Shown: positions 12,754-25,221, counted from the stretch's first letter. The stretch is DNA of 64,000 nucleotides from Tetrastigma voinierianum (GCA_016808115.1 JAEQBH010000128.1:2294001-2358000), one strand, 5' to 3'. A program made the numbers and translations. Notes: generated by a model from the letters alone, not told the origin.

Positions 12754-12767
12754 TTCTCCCCTTCCTT
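12754..12767 (-). promoter_or_regulatory. Polypurine tract of element A
   Basis: On the minus strand AAGGAAGGGGAGAA lies directly before the TGTAAG of the 3' LTR, the site where plus-strand DNA synthesis is primed. The equivalent tract of element B is nearly identical (AGGAAAGGGGAGAA). Confidence 0.85.
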
Positions 12768-12889
12768 AAAGGAATTTCGTCCAAATTCAGACAATCAATC
12801 ACTCACATGTACATATACAACGTGCACCGTACCACGATGTGTAAATCCAGTCATTTAAATGCTTAACGACTAAACCACGCACCTTCATC

Positions 12890-15804
12890 CTAAACAAGAA
12901 GCGGATAGTGGCCCGCATCGTCCTCTCGCGCCCACGCTGACTTCTCCACTCCACAAAGGCCTCCATAAGCACTCTAGCCTCACGGCCCGCGCCGCAAAAC
13001 CCGATCACGGCTATCCAAAATGCACACTGGTCCCTCCTCAAAGGTCCCATCCGTGTCAATCTCAATCTGTCCCCAATTCCCCACATGAGCTGGATCTGGC
13101 GTATATATATCGTGAGCACGAGGACGCGCGGCAACACCGCGGACACCTACACGCCGGGCGGCAACGCTAACCGCACGCGCACAAAGGCTCCATCCTCTCG
13201 AAGATCTCGAGCGCCCAATAAACCCCACGATATCTCGCCAGCGAACCTGACCACTCCTCTCTTACGATTCACCTTCAAGGAAACGTGATCACCAACCTTG
13301 AACTCTAAGGGTCGACGTCGCACCTCTACATAGCTCTTCTGCAGGCTCTGAGCCGTGAGAAGACGCTATCGTATCAAGCTCACCTGTCTAATCCGACGTT
13401 ACCCGTGATGCAGCCCCTCTTCCACCTTGGTCCAAATTACAATCTGCATCTATACGGGCCTCCCATACAATGCCTCATAGGGTGCCATTCGTATGCTAGC
13501 CTGAGAATTATTGTTGTAGGTGAATTCCTTTAAGGGCAATTAGTCCTCTACCCTTATGACCCAAGACGTATACTTGTAGCGTGTCCTCTAACACATGTAT
13601 ATAATCCGTACAACGTATAACCCTACACAACCCTTACTGGGCGTAAACTTAACCTTCCCAAGGTCACTATCACCGACAATCCACCCGAATCACAATCCCA
13701 ATTCCATGTCAGTGAATGACATCCCTATACCGAGCTCGCAAATTTCAAATACCCAATGCAATTTCCAAAAGGGTATCCAATTCCCGAGTCACCCTCGACT
13801 TACTCACCAACTCTAAGTCTATGTGATAATTTAACCCGCAGTGTTTTCATATCGGCAACATAACGTCTGGCCACACTTCGAGCTTGTTACATTTCCCCGA
13901 TTCAACTATGAGTCTTGACGTAGTCCTAAAGACCCACTAACCCACACTCACCAAGAGTAGCAGGAATGACTATACCAGGCACCCACACCCGACTCGACCT
14001 GGCCGCCACCGTGCATACGAACGCAATGATGTCACATCGTGACAACTAATCCCTGCTCCACCATGAGCGCAATCTCGTAGATCTCACTCATAATCCCGAC
14101 CTATCGCCGACTCTCACCCTACATCCTGTGGAAGAACATCTATACTTGGCTTCTAAAGGCCTTAACCCTAAGCCCAATCCATGTCGTGGCCTGCAGACAA
14201 CCCTACTTGCTGTCCACCATCGACAAACCCGACCTGGCCATCAACTCGATCCGGTCTCCTAACTTCGACCCACACTCTGGCCCCTTTGGCCTATTTGTGT
14301 TGCTGGAAGTGCTTGTGGTATAGCACCTCGAACCGAAACTAGTTCCTCTAACCCTTACTAGGTGTGGAGGAATGAATCAGATATTCTCTCATTTACGGCT
14401 TAACTGGGACTGGATTGCCCAAAGTCTTCGATCCCCGTCTCTCGGGGGGGAAATCCCGTCACCATGCTCAACTCGGCCCTATCCCGAAACTAAGAAAACA
14501 GGTCTTCCCGCCTCATCCCCTAACTAGAGAAAGCTTATCCTCCCTCTTGCTACCAACACCCGTATCTCCGAAAAGTGTTCCGCTATCTTCGATCTCTCGC
14601 TCTATGGTCGATCGTCTCCAACCATGGAGTCCATATTCGTAGGCGTCCCACGATCCCGGTCCCGACGGACAACTTCAAATCCCATTCCTCGAATCTTCCG
14701 TAATACCCGCCAATCCCAGAAACTATGTATCTCGAAGATTGACACTGCTGTCCTCCTTAACTCTACACCGCTCAACCTTCTAGGTCGACTAACACTCGTG
14801 TTGACACCACGTGTCCCAAAATCTCACTCGTTATTAAAACTCCTCGCACTTATCGAACTTAGCGCACAACCGATGGTCTCTAACAACCAGAACAATCCTC
14901 AAGTGATACTCATGCTCCCACTCTGACTGGGAGTAGATCAAAATGTCATCTACGTAGACTACGACAAACTGATCTAAATAGGGTTGGAATACCCTATGCA
15001 TGAGATCCATGAATGTCGCAAGATTCGGTCAATCCAAAGGGCATCACCGCAACTTAAAGTGCCCATAACGTCCCAAATGCCGCTCTAGGATATCTGGTCT
15101 CCTAACTCTTAGCTGATGATAACCAAGCATAAGGTCTATCTTGAAGTAGACTCCGCGCTCCTCCTCACCGGGGTCAAATAAATCATCAGCCCTGGCAATA
15201 GATACCGATTCGAATCGTGATCCCTCGTTCAACCGCCTCGTAGTCACGTACGGCTGGTCTTCGCCCCTCTTCGCCAACTAGAACCGGCGCCCCATGGTGA
15301 AGTGGCTCTGGCCTAATAAACCCCTTGTCCAATAGTTCTTGGTAATGACTCTCGAGTTCCCGCAACCTCGTCCCAAGGCCCTCCATGCAGAGTCATAGAG
15401 ATGGGTAAAGTACTGTGGTGTAATCCCGATACCGGGGTCTGATCCCTATGTGGAGGTAGTCCGTAGCCTATCCGAAAAACATCCACAAACTCGCACACTA
15501 CCGAAGTAGATCTAAGTTTGGTCTCACCGTCTCTAGGTAGTTGCCTCGCTAGCCAACCCGCTTAACTGCTCCCGACACTTGACCTCGTGATAATCGTCTA
15601 GGAAAATATCGTGCTTGCCCCCTGAAATACCACAGGAGTACCGTCCTGAATGTAGGCTGTAATCCTCCTACCCTCACAATCGATGACGACCCTGTAAGCT
15701 ATCAGCCAATCCATCCTCAGGATGACCTCGAACTCTGACATGTCCATAATCCCAGTCCACCGGTGAGCAGAGTCCCCAAGATCTCTAACTCGCAACCTCG
15801 ACAT
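12890..15804 (-). pseudogene. Chromovirus pol remnant of element A (protease tail, RT, RNase H, integrase, chromodomain-like tail)
   Basis: From high to low coordinate: protease tail MSEFEVILRMDWL (near 15,740); RT with LLDKGFIRPE and GAPVLV (15,330-15,270), ADDLFD then FKIDLMLGYHQLRVRRPDI (about 15,195-15,080) and an intact catalytic YVDDILIYS (YVDD at 14,945-14,956); decayed RNase H; integrase end EFTYNNNSQASIRMAPYEAL (about 13,530-13,455); and a C-terminal YTPDPAHVGNWGQIEI then FEEGPVCILDSRD segment (13,110-12,985) with a REDD-x4-YP chromodomain-like end near 12,900. These sit in different frames with stops, so no full polyprotein can be made. The retropepsin active site is missing. Confidence 0.85.
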
Positions 15805-16225
15805 GTGTCATCCTATTCTCGCCCTAATCCCTGGGTAAGAACTCACGCATAACCCATTCCTCTAAGGTCTCTAGAGGTCCTTGCCCATTTCCACCATACA
15901 TGCCTTCATTCCTCTAGTTAGAACGCTAGCCTAGCCTATCCCGGTCGTGCCGCAGGTAATCTCCATAGCCTCTAACACTTTCTCGTTCTACATGAACCAA
16001 TGGTCTACCACCATCTAATCCTTTCCCCCCTGTGAATGTCGAAGGATGATACGCCCTAAACTCCTCCGCTACTAGATCTTCCCGCCTACCGCTATACTAA
16101 CCCGCGCTATAAAGATTCGAATACCACTGTACCAGAAAAAGTCCGGGCCGATCAAATTAATCGACAGCTCCGATCAGCGTCTCCGTGGACATTCCCTTTC
16201 TATGTCCTCGTCCTTCACTAGCCAT
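15805..16225 (-). pseudogene. Shortened gag stub of element A
   Basis: The likely gag start is the ATG at 16,225 (MASEGRG, basic). EEFRAYHPSTFTGG and a WFMQNEKVLEAMEIT-like stretch in a neighbouring frame match the retrotransposon gag N-terminal domain. A segment resembling RIRLASVLTRGMKACMVEMG follows, and then the sequence passes directly to RLRVRDLGD before the protease tail. The C-terminal gag domain, the CCHC zinc knuckle and the protease active-site region are absent. Element B has the same shortened arrangement. Confidence 0.65.
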
Positions 16226-17316
16226 TTACACGATTCATGTAATTTTTCATTTCATCAACAGTACGCACATGCTAATGGGGATTTGATAACCATGAATCGA
16301 CCGCCCATTTCCTGAAGTGGTGCCACCCAACCACTTAATTCGTTCTTATTCAAATAAAATTTTAGGCTCTTTTGGTTCATTTCATTATCCAAATCCCTAA
16401 GGTCGAATCTCCAACCTTAGCATTCACCCTTCCCATACGCATTACAACTACGCATATAATTTTGTACGCAACTACCACGTTTAATCACCATTTCAAATGG
16501 TAGTTAAATCCAATACAAGATTCTAAGGCATAACCACAAATTTCCGAGACACTAATTCATACATATAACTCAAAGTTGCATACGCAATCATTTCGCTGCT
16601 TAAATATTGTTTTCAACAAAATTTTATTTTCAAAATTTTATTTTTCAAAATTTTACCAAAATTTATTTGATTTTTATTTGAATTTAATAAATATTTTTTT
16701 TTTTTCGAAAAAATTTATTTTACAATGAATCCAGGTTCATTTGGTGACTCGTGCAAAAAACGAGTCAAACGATCGAAAATGGGCCGAGTGCACCGAGCGC
16801 ACCGCCTAAGGCGCCCCAGCGCCCAGCCAGAGGTCACACGCTCGCCTGTGCCGCCTCGCGCCAGCCAGCCCCGCCCGCGAGCCCGCGGGCGTTCGCAGAC
16901 TGGCCGCCACAAGGCTACTACCGGTCCGCCTAACGCGTCGCGCGCCCTACGCCTCGCCGCGCTACTGCAGCCGCATGCCGTCTCGGCTGCGTGCCTGGGG
17001 GCCGCCCCTCTCTCAGGTGGCGCGCTCTCTCCTCGCCGCGCCCCAACGCCCGCCCAAATGGGCCGCCGCCGGCTTCCTCTAGTCACACACAATTCGCTTG
17101 TGGTTAACACTTAGCCTGCTAGCCTTAGCCCCCGTCACAATACAATCAACTTAGATGCCAGTAATTACAAAGCCTCGCCTCTTTCCTAAGAGCCTCAAAT
17201 ACAATACACATCGGGTATTACATTACAATATTGAGCCCATACAAATAATAATACAAATTGTGCAGTAGCCATTTCCAAATTTTATGCTCAAAAAAAATAT
17301 ATTTTCCGTTTTTCAT

Positions 17317-17402
<86 letters not shown>

Positions 17403-18291
17403 TTTATTTCCGTAAATTGGAAAATCACTAAAAACTCAAAATCAATTTTTTTCATACTTTAATACTCAAATAAATTTATAAAAATTTATTTAACCCCATT
17501 TTCTTAAATTTTACTCCATATAAAATCTTAGGAAAATTATTTTTCTTACCTCATAACAAAATAAATTTTATAAAATTTATTTTCTTTTCCAGCTTTTCGA
17601 AAAATTTTTCTCCACTCAAATAAATTTATAAAAATTTATTTTTCTTCCATTTTCTTCAATTTTACTACTTGTAAAAATCATAGAAATTTATTTTCTTCAC
17701 TTCTCATCAAATAAATTTAGTAAAATTTATTTTTCTACTTTAAAATTTCTTCTCATCTTTCTCCACAATCCAAATAAATTTAGTAAAATTTATTTGATTT
17801 AATTTTCTTCTCGCCTTTAATCAAAAACCTTAAAATTTAAATTCTTCACCTTTAAACCCACTAAATTTTTCCAATTTATTTCCATTTATCTTTCTTGCTC
17901 CAGCTTTACATTAATCGTAAAACTCCTAAACATGTTCCAACACCCATGTGCTAAATCCACTTAAGCACAATAACACCACAACACAAACAACATGGCATAC
18001 ACACTACATTCATCAACTTCTTCACATGTTCACACAATAATTCACCACACTCACTCCACAAAATCACACAAAACACATACACACATGCATCGTAGTGTCC
18101 TAGTTTTGTCCCGTGATTTTCTAGGTAATCTCATACCTAAACCGAACATCAAACCACACCTAGTGGTGATGCTCATCCTCAACTATGGCCTAAGCCCAAA
18201 TTTTCTATCCATGTTTCATACCTACACTCCACATCAACCAATTTAGTGGTGATGGATACCTAAACCCGAGCCCCTGTAGTCAGATACCTAA
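16226..18291 (-). other. Non-coding leader of element A
   Basis: About 2 kb between primer site and gag. It is AT-rich with repeated AAATAAATTT(A/T)TAAAATTTATTT-like blocks (17,400-17,900), but holds a GC-rich island at 16,780-17,090. Fragments of the ATTGTATTGCAATAC motif occur near 17,135-17,270. The open frames in the GC island on both strands are composition artefacts and resemble no protein. Segments match the leaders of element B, the composite at 53 kb and the remnant at 58.6-61 kb. Confidence 0.75.
17322..17394. repeat. (TA)n microsatellite
   Basis: Around 36 AT dinucleotides with one interruption at about 17,351, inside the leader of element A. Confidence 0.95.
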
Positions 18292-18303
18292 GCTCCGATA
18301 CTA
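18292..18303 (-). promoter_or_regulatory. Primer binding site of element A (initiator tRNA-Met)
   Basis: On the minus strand TTAGTATCGGAGC lies a few bases inside the 5' LTR. The canonical plant initiator-Met site is TGGTATCAGAGC, so this copy has two or three changes. The matching site in element B is closer to canonical. Confidence 0.65.
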
Positions 18304-18309
18304 AGTCGG

Positions 18310-20286
18310 TGACACCCCAATCCCGGGGTCCGTTGACTCACCCGTCAACCTCATGAATACAAGTGGAGGTCGGGCCACCGACACCACTTTAGAAAATCTG
18401 GGCAGAGTCTCCTTTGTACCTGTGAGCCTACCCAAATACATAACTCCGTATAACTGCAGATTACCGGTCCAAAAACAAATTCAATATATTCACAATATGA
18501 ATAAGACGGCCACTTGGGCCCATAAACAATACTCATCATACTACAACAACTATATCCATTTAGTTTTAAAGAGTTAATAATTTACTTCTTATACAACATA
18601 TACAAAATTAGAGTACCCCAATACATGCAAAAGATATCAAAATAGCCAGTTACAATCCTGGCTTTTCTTTCTATCTTCAGTCGCCGCAGACGAAGGTTTT
18701 CAAGACGGCACGCCCTCGCATTCTGCAGTCAGTGTTCATCGACGCGGTGAGCTAAAAGCTCGCAGGAGATCGCTTGCAGCTATCATCATCGCAAAGGCAA
18801 TGCCTGTAATAAACACTTCATTCGCAAATGCATGACCCTAGCTTGAATAGCCTGAGCATGACCGCCTCAGATCCGGAATGCTACCTATTTTTCACACTGT
18901 AGTTGAGTCGCCAGATGAGAATTATTATATACAGGACAACCCTCCGACAGGCAGGTCAATAGCCAGCCCACGATTGATATATATTAGCTTGTCTGTGGAT
19001 TCACCCAGTGAATATATATCAACCGCCGCCCGACGTGCTGATATATTATTAGCTAGACTACCCTCCGATCATTTTACATTATTAGACAACCCTCCGAACC
19101 TTTTCTAGACTTGTCTCATGCACTCACTCCTAAAACTTAGGTGTCCGAGTGCATATGGAATGCATGTATGCCGCCCAAGAGCGTTTAAAATCCACATGCA
19201 ATATATATACATGAATGAGTATTACATAAAAATATATCATACAACATGTTATGAAATTAAGATTAAATACCAAATATCTTCATTTATCGTACCAAAAACC
19301 TGCCAATTCGATTCGAATTATTTAACTAAACACATAATTTTTACGAAAATATATTCTTGAATATTGTTTCGAACAGGAAACCTCGGTTACTTCATTCCCG
19401 AAAGATCACAAATCAACGGCTCACCAGTGAACCCGAAATTCACCCGCCATTCCTCGCCCAAATTCAATCAAAGCATGATTTACACCCAAAACAAACCCTT
19501 TACACCATTTTGTCATGGAGCAGCCACGGCTGCTCCATTTGGTTTCAAATTTTACCTAATTCGTCCCAATGTTGGGACCGATCAAACGGCCCCTAAATTC
19601 GCCCAAACCACGTAAACACAAAACCCTTAAAATGGGAATAAAACGCAAGTAGGAGAAAATCCTACCTCTTGGAGTTGTCAAAACTCAAACCCGGTCCACA
19701 CGTATTCGCCCGCGCAGAACGCTTTCCTTCGCCTCCATCGAATCCAACTGGCTCGATCGCCGTATTTCTAGAGAGAAGCACCCTCTCTCTCTAGAAGCTC
19801 TCTAACAATGGCGCCACTGATCTTCAATCAAATTGCTCCCACGTTTTTGCTTTGGTTCATTTTAAGGAGAAGATACACATTGGCTATTTTGGTATTTTAT
19901 GATTTAAATCAAATCTAAAATGTCCATTAGCGTCCTCCATTTCCCAGATTCGATATTCTGACTACTCTACTGGTCCATTTTCATCATTTCCTCTACTCAT
20001 ACCACTTACAGATAATGAGTACATGCTATATGCGCCTGTCAGATCGAAAATCGATTTATCTAAGACCCGAATCCGCGACGTCTAAACACAAATTCCGATC
20101 GGCTCTTAAAAATTACGAAATTTTATCGTGCTAACTAGATTTTTCGAGACGATTCCAACTATGGAAACTGCTTTCATTATCCGGGATCAGAGAATAAATT
20201 ACGGATTTTTAATCGAAATTACAATTTTGTAATCGAAATTACGATTTTGCCCTTATTCTAGAAATTGAAATTTCTCGGATCTTACA
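18310..20286 (-). repeat. 5' LTR of element A
   Basis: Plus-strand ends TGACACCCC (left) and GGATCTTACA (right). It pairs with 10,783-12,753. Decayed hairpin repeats lie at about 18,950-19,055. Long identical stretches alternate with short highly divergent patches compared with the partner LTR. Confidence 0.9.
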
Positions 20287-21095
20287 CGTAGCTCAGACTT
20301 CGAAGGATCCACGAAGCTAAGTTGATAAGAGCCCGGTAGCGCCGGTTAAACGGAAGCGAGCACCGGATATCGAACCGCATCTTCGGACCGAAAGAGCCAT
20401 GAAGCTCGATTCGACAAGAGCCCGGTAGCTTCCGGTTTGTCAAACCCGTGCTTCGGTTCGTAAAGAAGCAAATGCTTTCGGTTTGTAAACCACGAAGCTC
20501 GGTCTGGTAGAACAGTAACTCAGTTCGAAAAGCGAGCAAAGGCACCGGATATCAAGAAACCGCGTATCTCAAACGAAAAAGAGCACGAAGCTGGAACCTT
20601 GCGAAACCCGACTAAGCTCGATTCGACAAAGCGAAAGCTGGATCTCAAAACCTGTAACGAGACTTGAAAGAACCGCGGCTTCGATTCGGTAAAAACCCGA
20701 TAACAGATTCGGCGAGAGCAAGGGCACCGGATATCGAAGCCCGCGTAGCTTAGACCCGAAGAGCCATGGAAACTAGTTTGGTAAGAGCCTGGCCTTTCGG
20801 TTGGTAAAGAGCCAAAGCGGCTTCGGTTTGTTGAAGTAAATAGCTCAGTTTTAGCCGAAACCCGCGGCTTCGTCTGTGAAACGGTAGCAGGTTGGCAAAG
20901 AGCAAGAGCTCCGGATATCGAAACCCGCGTAACGCAGACTTGAAGAAACCCGCGAGCTCAGTTTAGCGAAACCCGGTAGCTCGATTCTTGAAGCAGGCTG
21001 TATGCTTTCGGATGGATTAACAACCATGAAGCTTAGTTTGTGAGCCTAATAAGCAAGACCTAGTCAAGAGCCCAGCGGCTCGGTTTGGTAAACCG
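20287..21095 (+). repeat. 183-bp higher-order tandem repeat, right part (element C 3' region)
   Basis: The ~26-bp AGAGC...AGCTC units continue from 10,782. The landmark GGATAT recurs at 20,365, 20,548, 20,729 and 20,913, a spacing of 181-184 bp, so about seven basic units form a higher-order repeat. Long tandem repeats between pol and the 3' LTR are typical of Tat/Ogre elements. Confidence 0.85.
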
Positions 21096-21739
21096 CGTCG
21101 TTCGGGCCTTCAAGTGTGTAGTAGCTTCGATTATTAAAATTTGAATAAGCACAAAAAGCTATGCGCCTAAATTTGTAAACTAAGATAATAGAAAGGCGGA
21201 AGGTAAAGGGTATAAGGCCAAATATCGACGATTGAAAAATCGGGGTCAACATTACGAAATCAAGGAGCTCAGCCCCAAAGTTAACAAAATAATGAAGCTA
21301 TAAGGAAAAGCGCAGGCGTCTGAATCGGGGCTACGGCGGTATGTACGTTAGGGTGAAGTACCCAGCGGCCCAGGGGCGCCTCCACGAGGAGTCTCAATCT
21401 CGAGATTCACCGGGGAGAGGAGCAGAGTTGGGGGCATCACGAAGCACCATGGGATTAAACTAAATCGTCGAGAGTCGGATTCTTCGCCTCCCCCTCTGCG
21501 AGAGCTTGGAAGTTAAGTAAACTCGGAAAACATTAGTAGCCTTCAAGGCGAAAATGACCGCGAGTCCTGATGTCGGGCCTTGTCACCTACCATTTCGGCC
21601 CGATCACCCCTTCCTTCGATTGACGGGCCTCCACACCTCACGAATCTGCGTGCGTGACGTTCCTCGGTGAAGCGCTCAGAGCTCCACGACCTTAAGCCTC
21701 AGTTGACTTCGGCCGTGTCATGGCTTCCCGACGTCTGAC
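21096..21739. other. Unassigned 3' region of element C
   Basis: Moderately GC-rich sequence between the tandem repeat and the end of the antisense ORF. No motif recognised; it is probably untranslated 3' region of the gypsy element. Confidence 0.5.
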
Positions 21740-23400
21740 TCGTCACGAGACCGCGTGTGGCTTTCATCCACAGCCGCCACGGGCTGTCTGGCTGGCCGCT
21801 GCGTGGCGCGTCGCAAACTTCGACGCACCGACGCTGCTTTCCTTATCTTCAGCCCGTGCCTTTGCAGTCGTGGTGTGCTTCAGGTCCGATTCATACTTCA
21901 CGACGTCCTTGGCAAGGCGCTGCATCCAAGCTCGAAGGTTGGCATTCTTAGAGTCGAGGCGACCTTGGATTTGCGCTGCGCTGCGAGGCCTCGGTGGCCC
22001 TCCTCGCCAGGCTCTTCATATAGGTGGCCATCTGCAGAAACGAGATAACATTAACAGATAGTTTTGGAGCAACGATGAAATGAACAAATAAAGGCGTCTG
22101 GACATACAGTGGCCGCTCTGCAGCGATGGGGCGGGCCTCATGCGGGCATGGCATACGCCTCTTGGTCGAGTCTCGGAGGATAGACGATATGGCCCCGGCG
22201 GCGAGCTCTACACTCGTGAGCAGCTAGTCCTCACCCCTCTCAGGACCGAGATGCTTCCTCCCCTTGCCCTCAGACGCCCTAGAAGGAAGCTCGACGGTTT
22301 GCGACGAGGGGCTCCGAACATATATAGGCACGATATCTAGAGGAGGCTCGGCAGTCCTCTCGGGGGGACTCTTGGCTATCGTGGCACTGGGAGAACGGAG
22401 TTGTGGACCTGTCATCTTTGACACCTTAGCCATAGGATGTTGGGGTGACCTCTCACCCTGAATTGCCTCGGTGGTCCATGCTCCCGAGTAAACGATGGCG
22501 GAGGGCGTACTAACCCGGGACTTTACTGGGAGCGCATGGAGTACGTCCTTAGGCGACCGGGACCTTCGCGCTTGGTGCTTCTTTTCTTCTTCGCTAAAAA
22601 TTCAACTTGGGCTTGAAGTTCTTCCCGAGAAGGCTTCATGGCGAGAAGGTGGGGTTGCCACAAAGCGAAGGTTAGGGCCAGCTTCACACTGAAGGCACAG
22701 GAGGTCGAAGGTTTTAACGCAGAAGAGCTCGGGAATATCCGACCTAATGAGTTCGGAATACGTCCATGGATGAAATTTAACCAACTTATGTTTCACCTCC
22801 TCATCCTCAAAATTGAGTCCGGGACGAACACCTGAAGGTCTCACAATCGAAGCGAAGTTAGAAACATCTCATGACTTTCAAAGGCTAAACCCGATTACTT
22901 AGCAAACGAAACTACATTAGCGGTTCTTAAGAGGCGATCAAGCGGTCGAGAATGCCAGCGTATCTTCTCGATGCAGCGGTTATACTCCGATTCGACCCGC
23001 AAACAAAAAAAAATAAAGTTACTTCCGGTGTTTATGGGAGGACAGAAGATCCGAGATGATTAGCTTAGCGTTGGTGCGTTTGGAGATGTACAAAAAGCCC
23101 TCTGCGGCCTCCTTCACACTGAAGAAATCCAGAAGTAAAGCTATGTTGGGAACCCTGAGACCTTTATCCCTAAAGACGACCAACAGCCAGACCAAAACAC
23201 CCCAGAAATTGGGAGAGAGTTGGGACGGACCAGACGTTAAAGTGCTGCACGAAGCTTTTGATAAATGGATGCGGAGAGGAAAGCGGTGGTTCTCAAGAGC
23301 GCCTGAAAGCAAACCATTTTCGGCATGGGCGATATAAGTAGAACAATTGGGGCACAAACATAGCGAACACTAAAGGGGGCACATGCTTAGTGTGAAGGCC
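21740..23400 (-). pseudogene. Antisense extra ORF of Tat element (putative gypsy-type transposon protein)
   Basis: The longest frame (23,357-23,019) reads HRFPLRIHLSKASCSTL, then GPSQLSPNFWGVLVWLLVVF and EGFLYISKR with LIISDLLSSHK. That pattern of a Phe-Pro-Leu start, QLxPNxW and W/F-Y-F/I-x-x-R matches the plant 'putative gypsy type transposon' domain family (Pfam PF04195). After a frameshift it continues as FFFVCGSN and KLVKFHPWTYSELI-like sequence (22,844-22,602), a Ser/Pro-rich linker (22,433-22,224), and a charged helix-forming stretch (about 22,060-21,760). It lies opposite to gag-pol, as known for extra antisense ORFs in Tat elements. Its function is not established. Several stops and shifts make it a pseudogene. 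Confidence 0.65.
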
Positions 23401-24359
23401 TTTCCAAAAGAGACTCGATCAGACTAGGGTCCCTTTATACGTGTTTTGCACATTAGCCATAAACAAATCGAGAACATTTAAGTGCGATCTCGCTGACCTT
23501 GCTCTACCCTTGCCAAACGGGGAAGGAGGTCTCGTTAGAGGAACATGATGTACAACAAAATTTGGAAAATTTGAACCCTTTTACTATCTGCCTTTAAGAG
23601 ATTAGGTTCCTCGGTGGAACTTTCCCCTATGCGTAGACCAGAAGAATGATTGGGCCCAAAGGAAGTACGCATGATTAGGAAAGAATAAGGGAGGTCAAAC
23701 GAATGATAAAAATGAGGAACCTCAGCCAAACACGTCCCAATAACCCTAAAGTTAGGACAATAACTCCACACGATTAAAAGGCGTGCGACATAACTCCAGC
23801 TTAAAAAGTGAAAAAGAAGAGACAAACAATGGTCACCAAGGACCCACAGAATCCAAAACAAGAAAAGGTAAACAGGGGAAGAAGAAGGAAGACGTACCAA
23901 ACTAGGGAAGAAAACAAAAGATGCAACCCCAAGCGAGACAGAACAACATAAACCACCAAAAGCAGTCTTGAGTAATGATCAGAGAAGTTTCGTGGAAGAA
24001 AAACTCGAGACCACAAAGAAAGAGGTTTGAAAAATAGGGGAATATGGTTCAAATAGCCGTGGGGTGCTTCTAAAAACAATGGAAAAGTCAGCCGAAACGA
24101 GCACGAAAATCGAGAAAAGCCATCATTATCGTAATGCGATTAATGATGACAAGCCCAAACCAACAAACCCCGTTTGGCCATGTGGAATCATTTGCTTTCG
24201 ATCAGCGATTCATCCCGCCGCACATTTCATGACCAAAGGGCTGAGGGCCAGCGATAGTGCCTAAAGAATAAGTTTTCATAGGCCGGGGCGGGCGGGAGCG
24301 AACCACCGATAAAGCCCCGAAATGGGGTCTCACGTAGAGAACCCGGCCCGTGATGATGC
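23401..24359. other. Region between antisense ORF and LTR (element C)
   Basis: Probable upstream region of the antisense ORF. Minus-strand frames here (for example 23,900-23,535) are hydrophobic and compositionally odd, and match nothing I recognise. Confidence 0.45.
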
Positions 24360-24921
24360 CACCCAATTGCTCTAAAGTGAGCTTAGAATTTTGGCGAGCC
24401 TAGTGGGTTGAATAGGCGGCGGGGATTATCCGTTGTCTACCAGTTGTGGCATGAGAAAGGAAAGCACTCCATCTCTATGATCCGATATCTACTCATTAAG
24501 GGAAGAAGGATCCCCTACGATTATGGCACCCTAATTATCCTTTAATATTGATTAGCCGCCGAAGAGAGACCTGCAAATTGGGAAGATACCGTGTTGCCAT
24601 CTAACAAGGAAAGTCATCGTGATCATCCACTATAAATACTGAGCAATTCAACAAAAGAAAGGTACGTAGTCATAATGCCATCAATAGTTGAATTATTTCC
24701 TTTTCATAAGAAAGAAACTGACTTTGGCATCGAAGAGGCGGCCGGTACACCCCCGCCGGATCACCCTTTCAATGCAGGTTGCAGGTTGTACGACGATCCA
24801 GCTCAACGGACAGGCCTAGCGACTCCAAGAAGCTCCTACCCAGTATCAATAGAAAAAGCCCCATCATAATGATATAATGAAAATGTATAATATCCATAGA
24901 CATAAGTGTAATGGAAAGTAT
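24360..24921 (+). repeat. Probable LTR of the Tat-type gypsy complex
   Basis: It carries a TATAAATA box at 24,631-24,638, then about 90 bp downstream TGACTTTGGCATCGAAGAGG and a CCGGTACACCCCCGCCGG block, which resemble the R-region of Tat/Ogre-type LTRs. It follows the 3' region and precedes a gag start at about 26,770, so it may serve as 3' LTR of one unit and 5' LTR of the next. The exact ends are not found. The TRIM inserted at 24,921 and the LTR may continue past 26,192. Confidence 0.45.
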
Positions 24922-25221
24922 TGTTGGGAAATTTTAAGAAGAGAGAGAAAAATGATTTTTGCACTACTCACGTAACACCCTTCTCTCTATTTTTATTAAA
25001 TCCAAATGCCTTTAAATAGGCTACAAGAGATAAATCAAAATTAAAATAAATAAAATCCATTAATTATTCCATTCAAAACTAACTCTCCATATTTATCACA
25101 TGGTAAAAAATCTCAAACAACCTTAACTCTCATCACGAAAATTAAATATAATAAAACAAAGCATTTCCTAATTAATAGAAACTATTAAAAAAAAAAACCA
25201 ACTTTGAATCATTCCCCAACA
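24922..25221 (-). repeat. 3' LTR of TRIM-like element
   Basis: It shares nearly all of its sequence with 25,886-26,192, including ACTCACGTAACACCCTTC and CTAATTAATAGAAACTATT. Small indels separate the copies. Confidence 0.92.

Larger units (their letters stand above)
10783..20286 (-). mobile_element. Chromovirus-like Ty3/gypsy LTR element A (full length, defective)
   Basis: Two direct repeats of about 1.97 kb (10,783-12,753 and 18,310-20,286) bound 5.56 kb of internal sequence. Read on the minus strand, LTRs begin TGTAAGATC and end GTGTCA. A decayed initiator-Met primer site follows the 5' LTR and a purine tract precedes the 3' LTR. Flanks are CGAGG (left) and CGTAG (right), a probable mutated 5-bp target duplication inside the tandem repeat. 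Gene order is leader, gag stub, protease tail, RT, RNase H, integrase and a chromodomain-like tail, which with long LTRs suggests the Tekay/Del group. Many frameshifts make it defective. Confidence 0.9.

Noticed and set aside
16715..17114. Two long opposing open frames in a GC-rich block
   Set aside because: Both strands are open because the block is GC-rich. The translations are Arg/Ala/Pro low-complexity, match no family, and the block lies in a retroelement leader.
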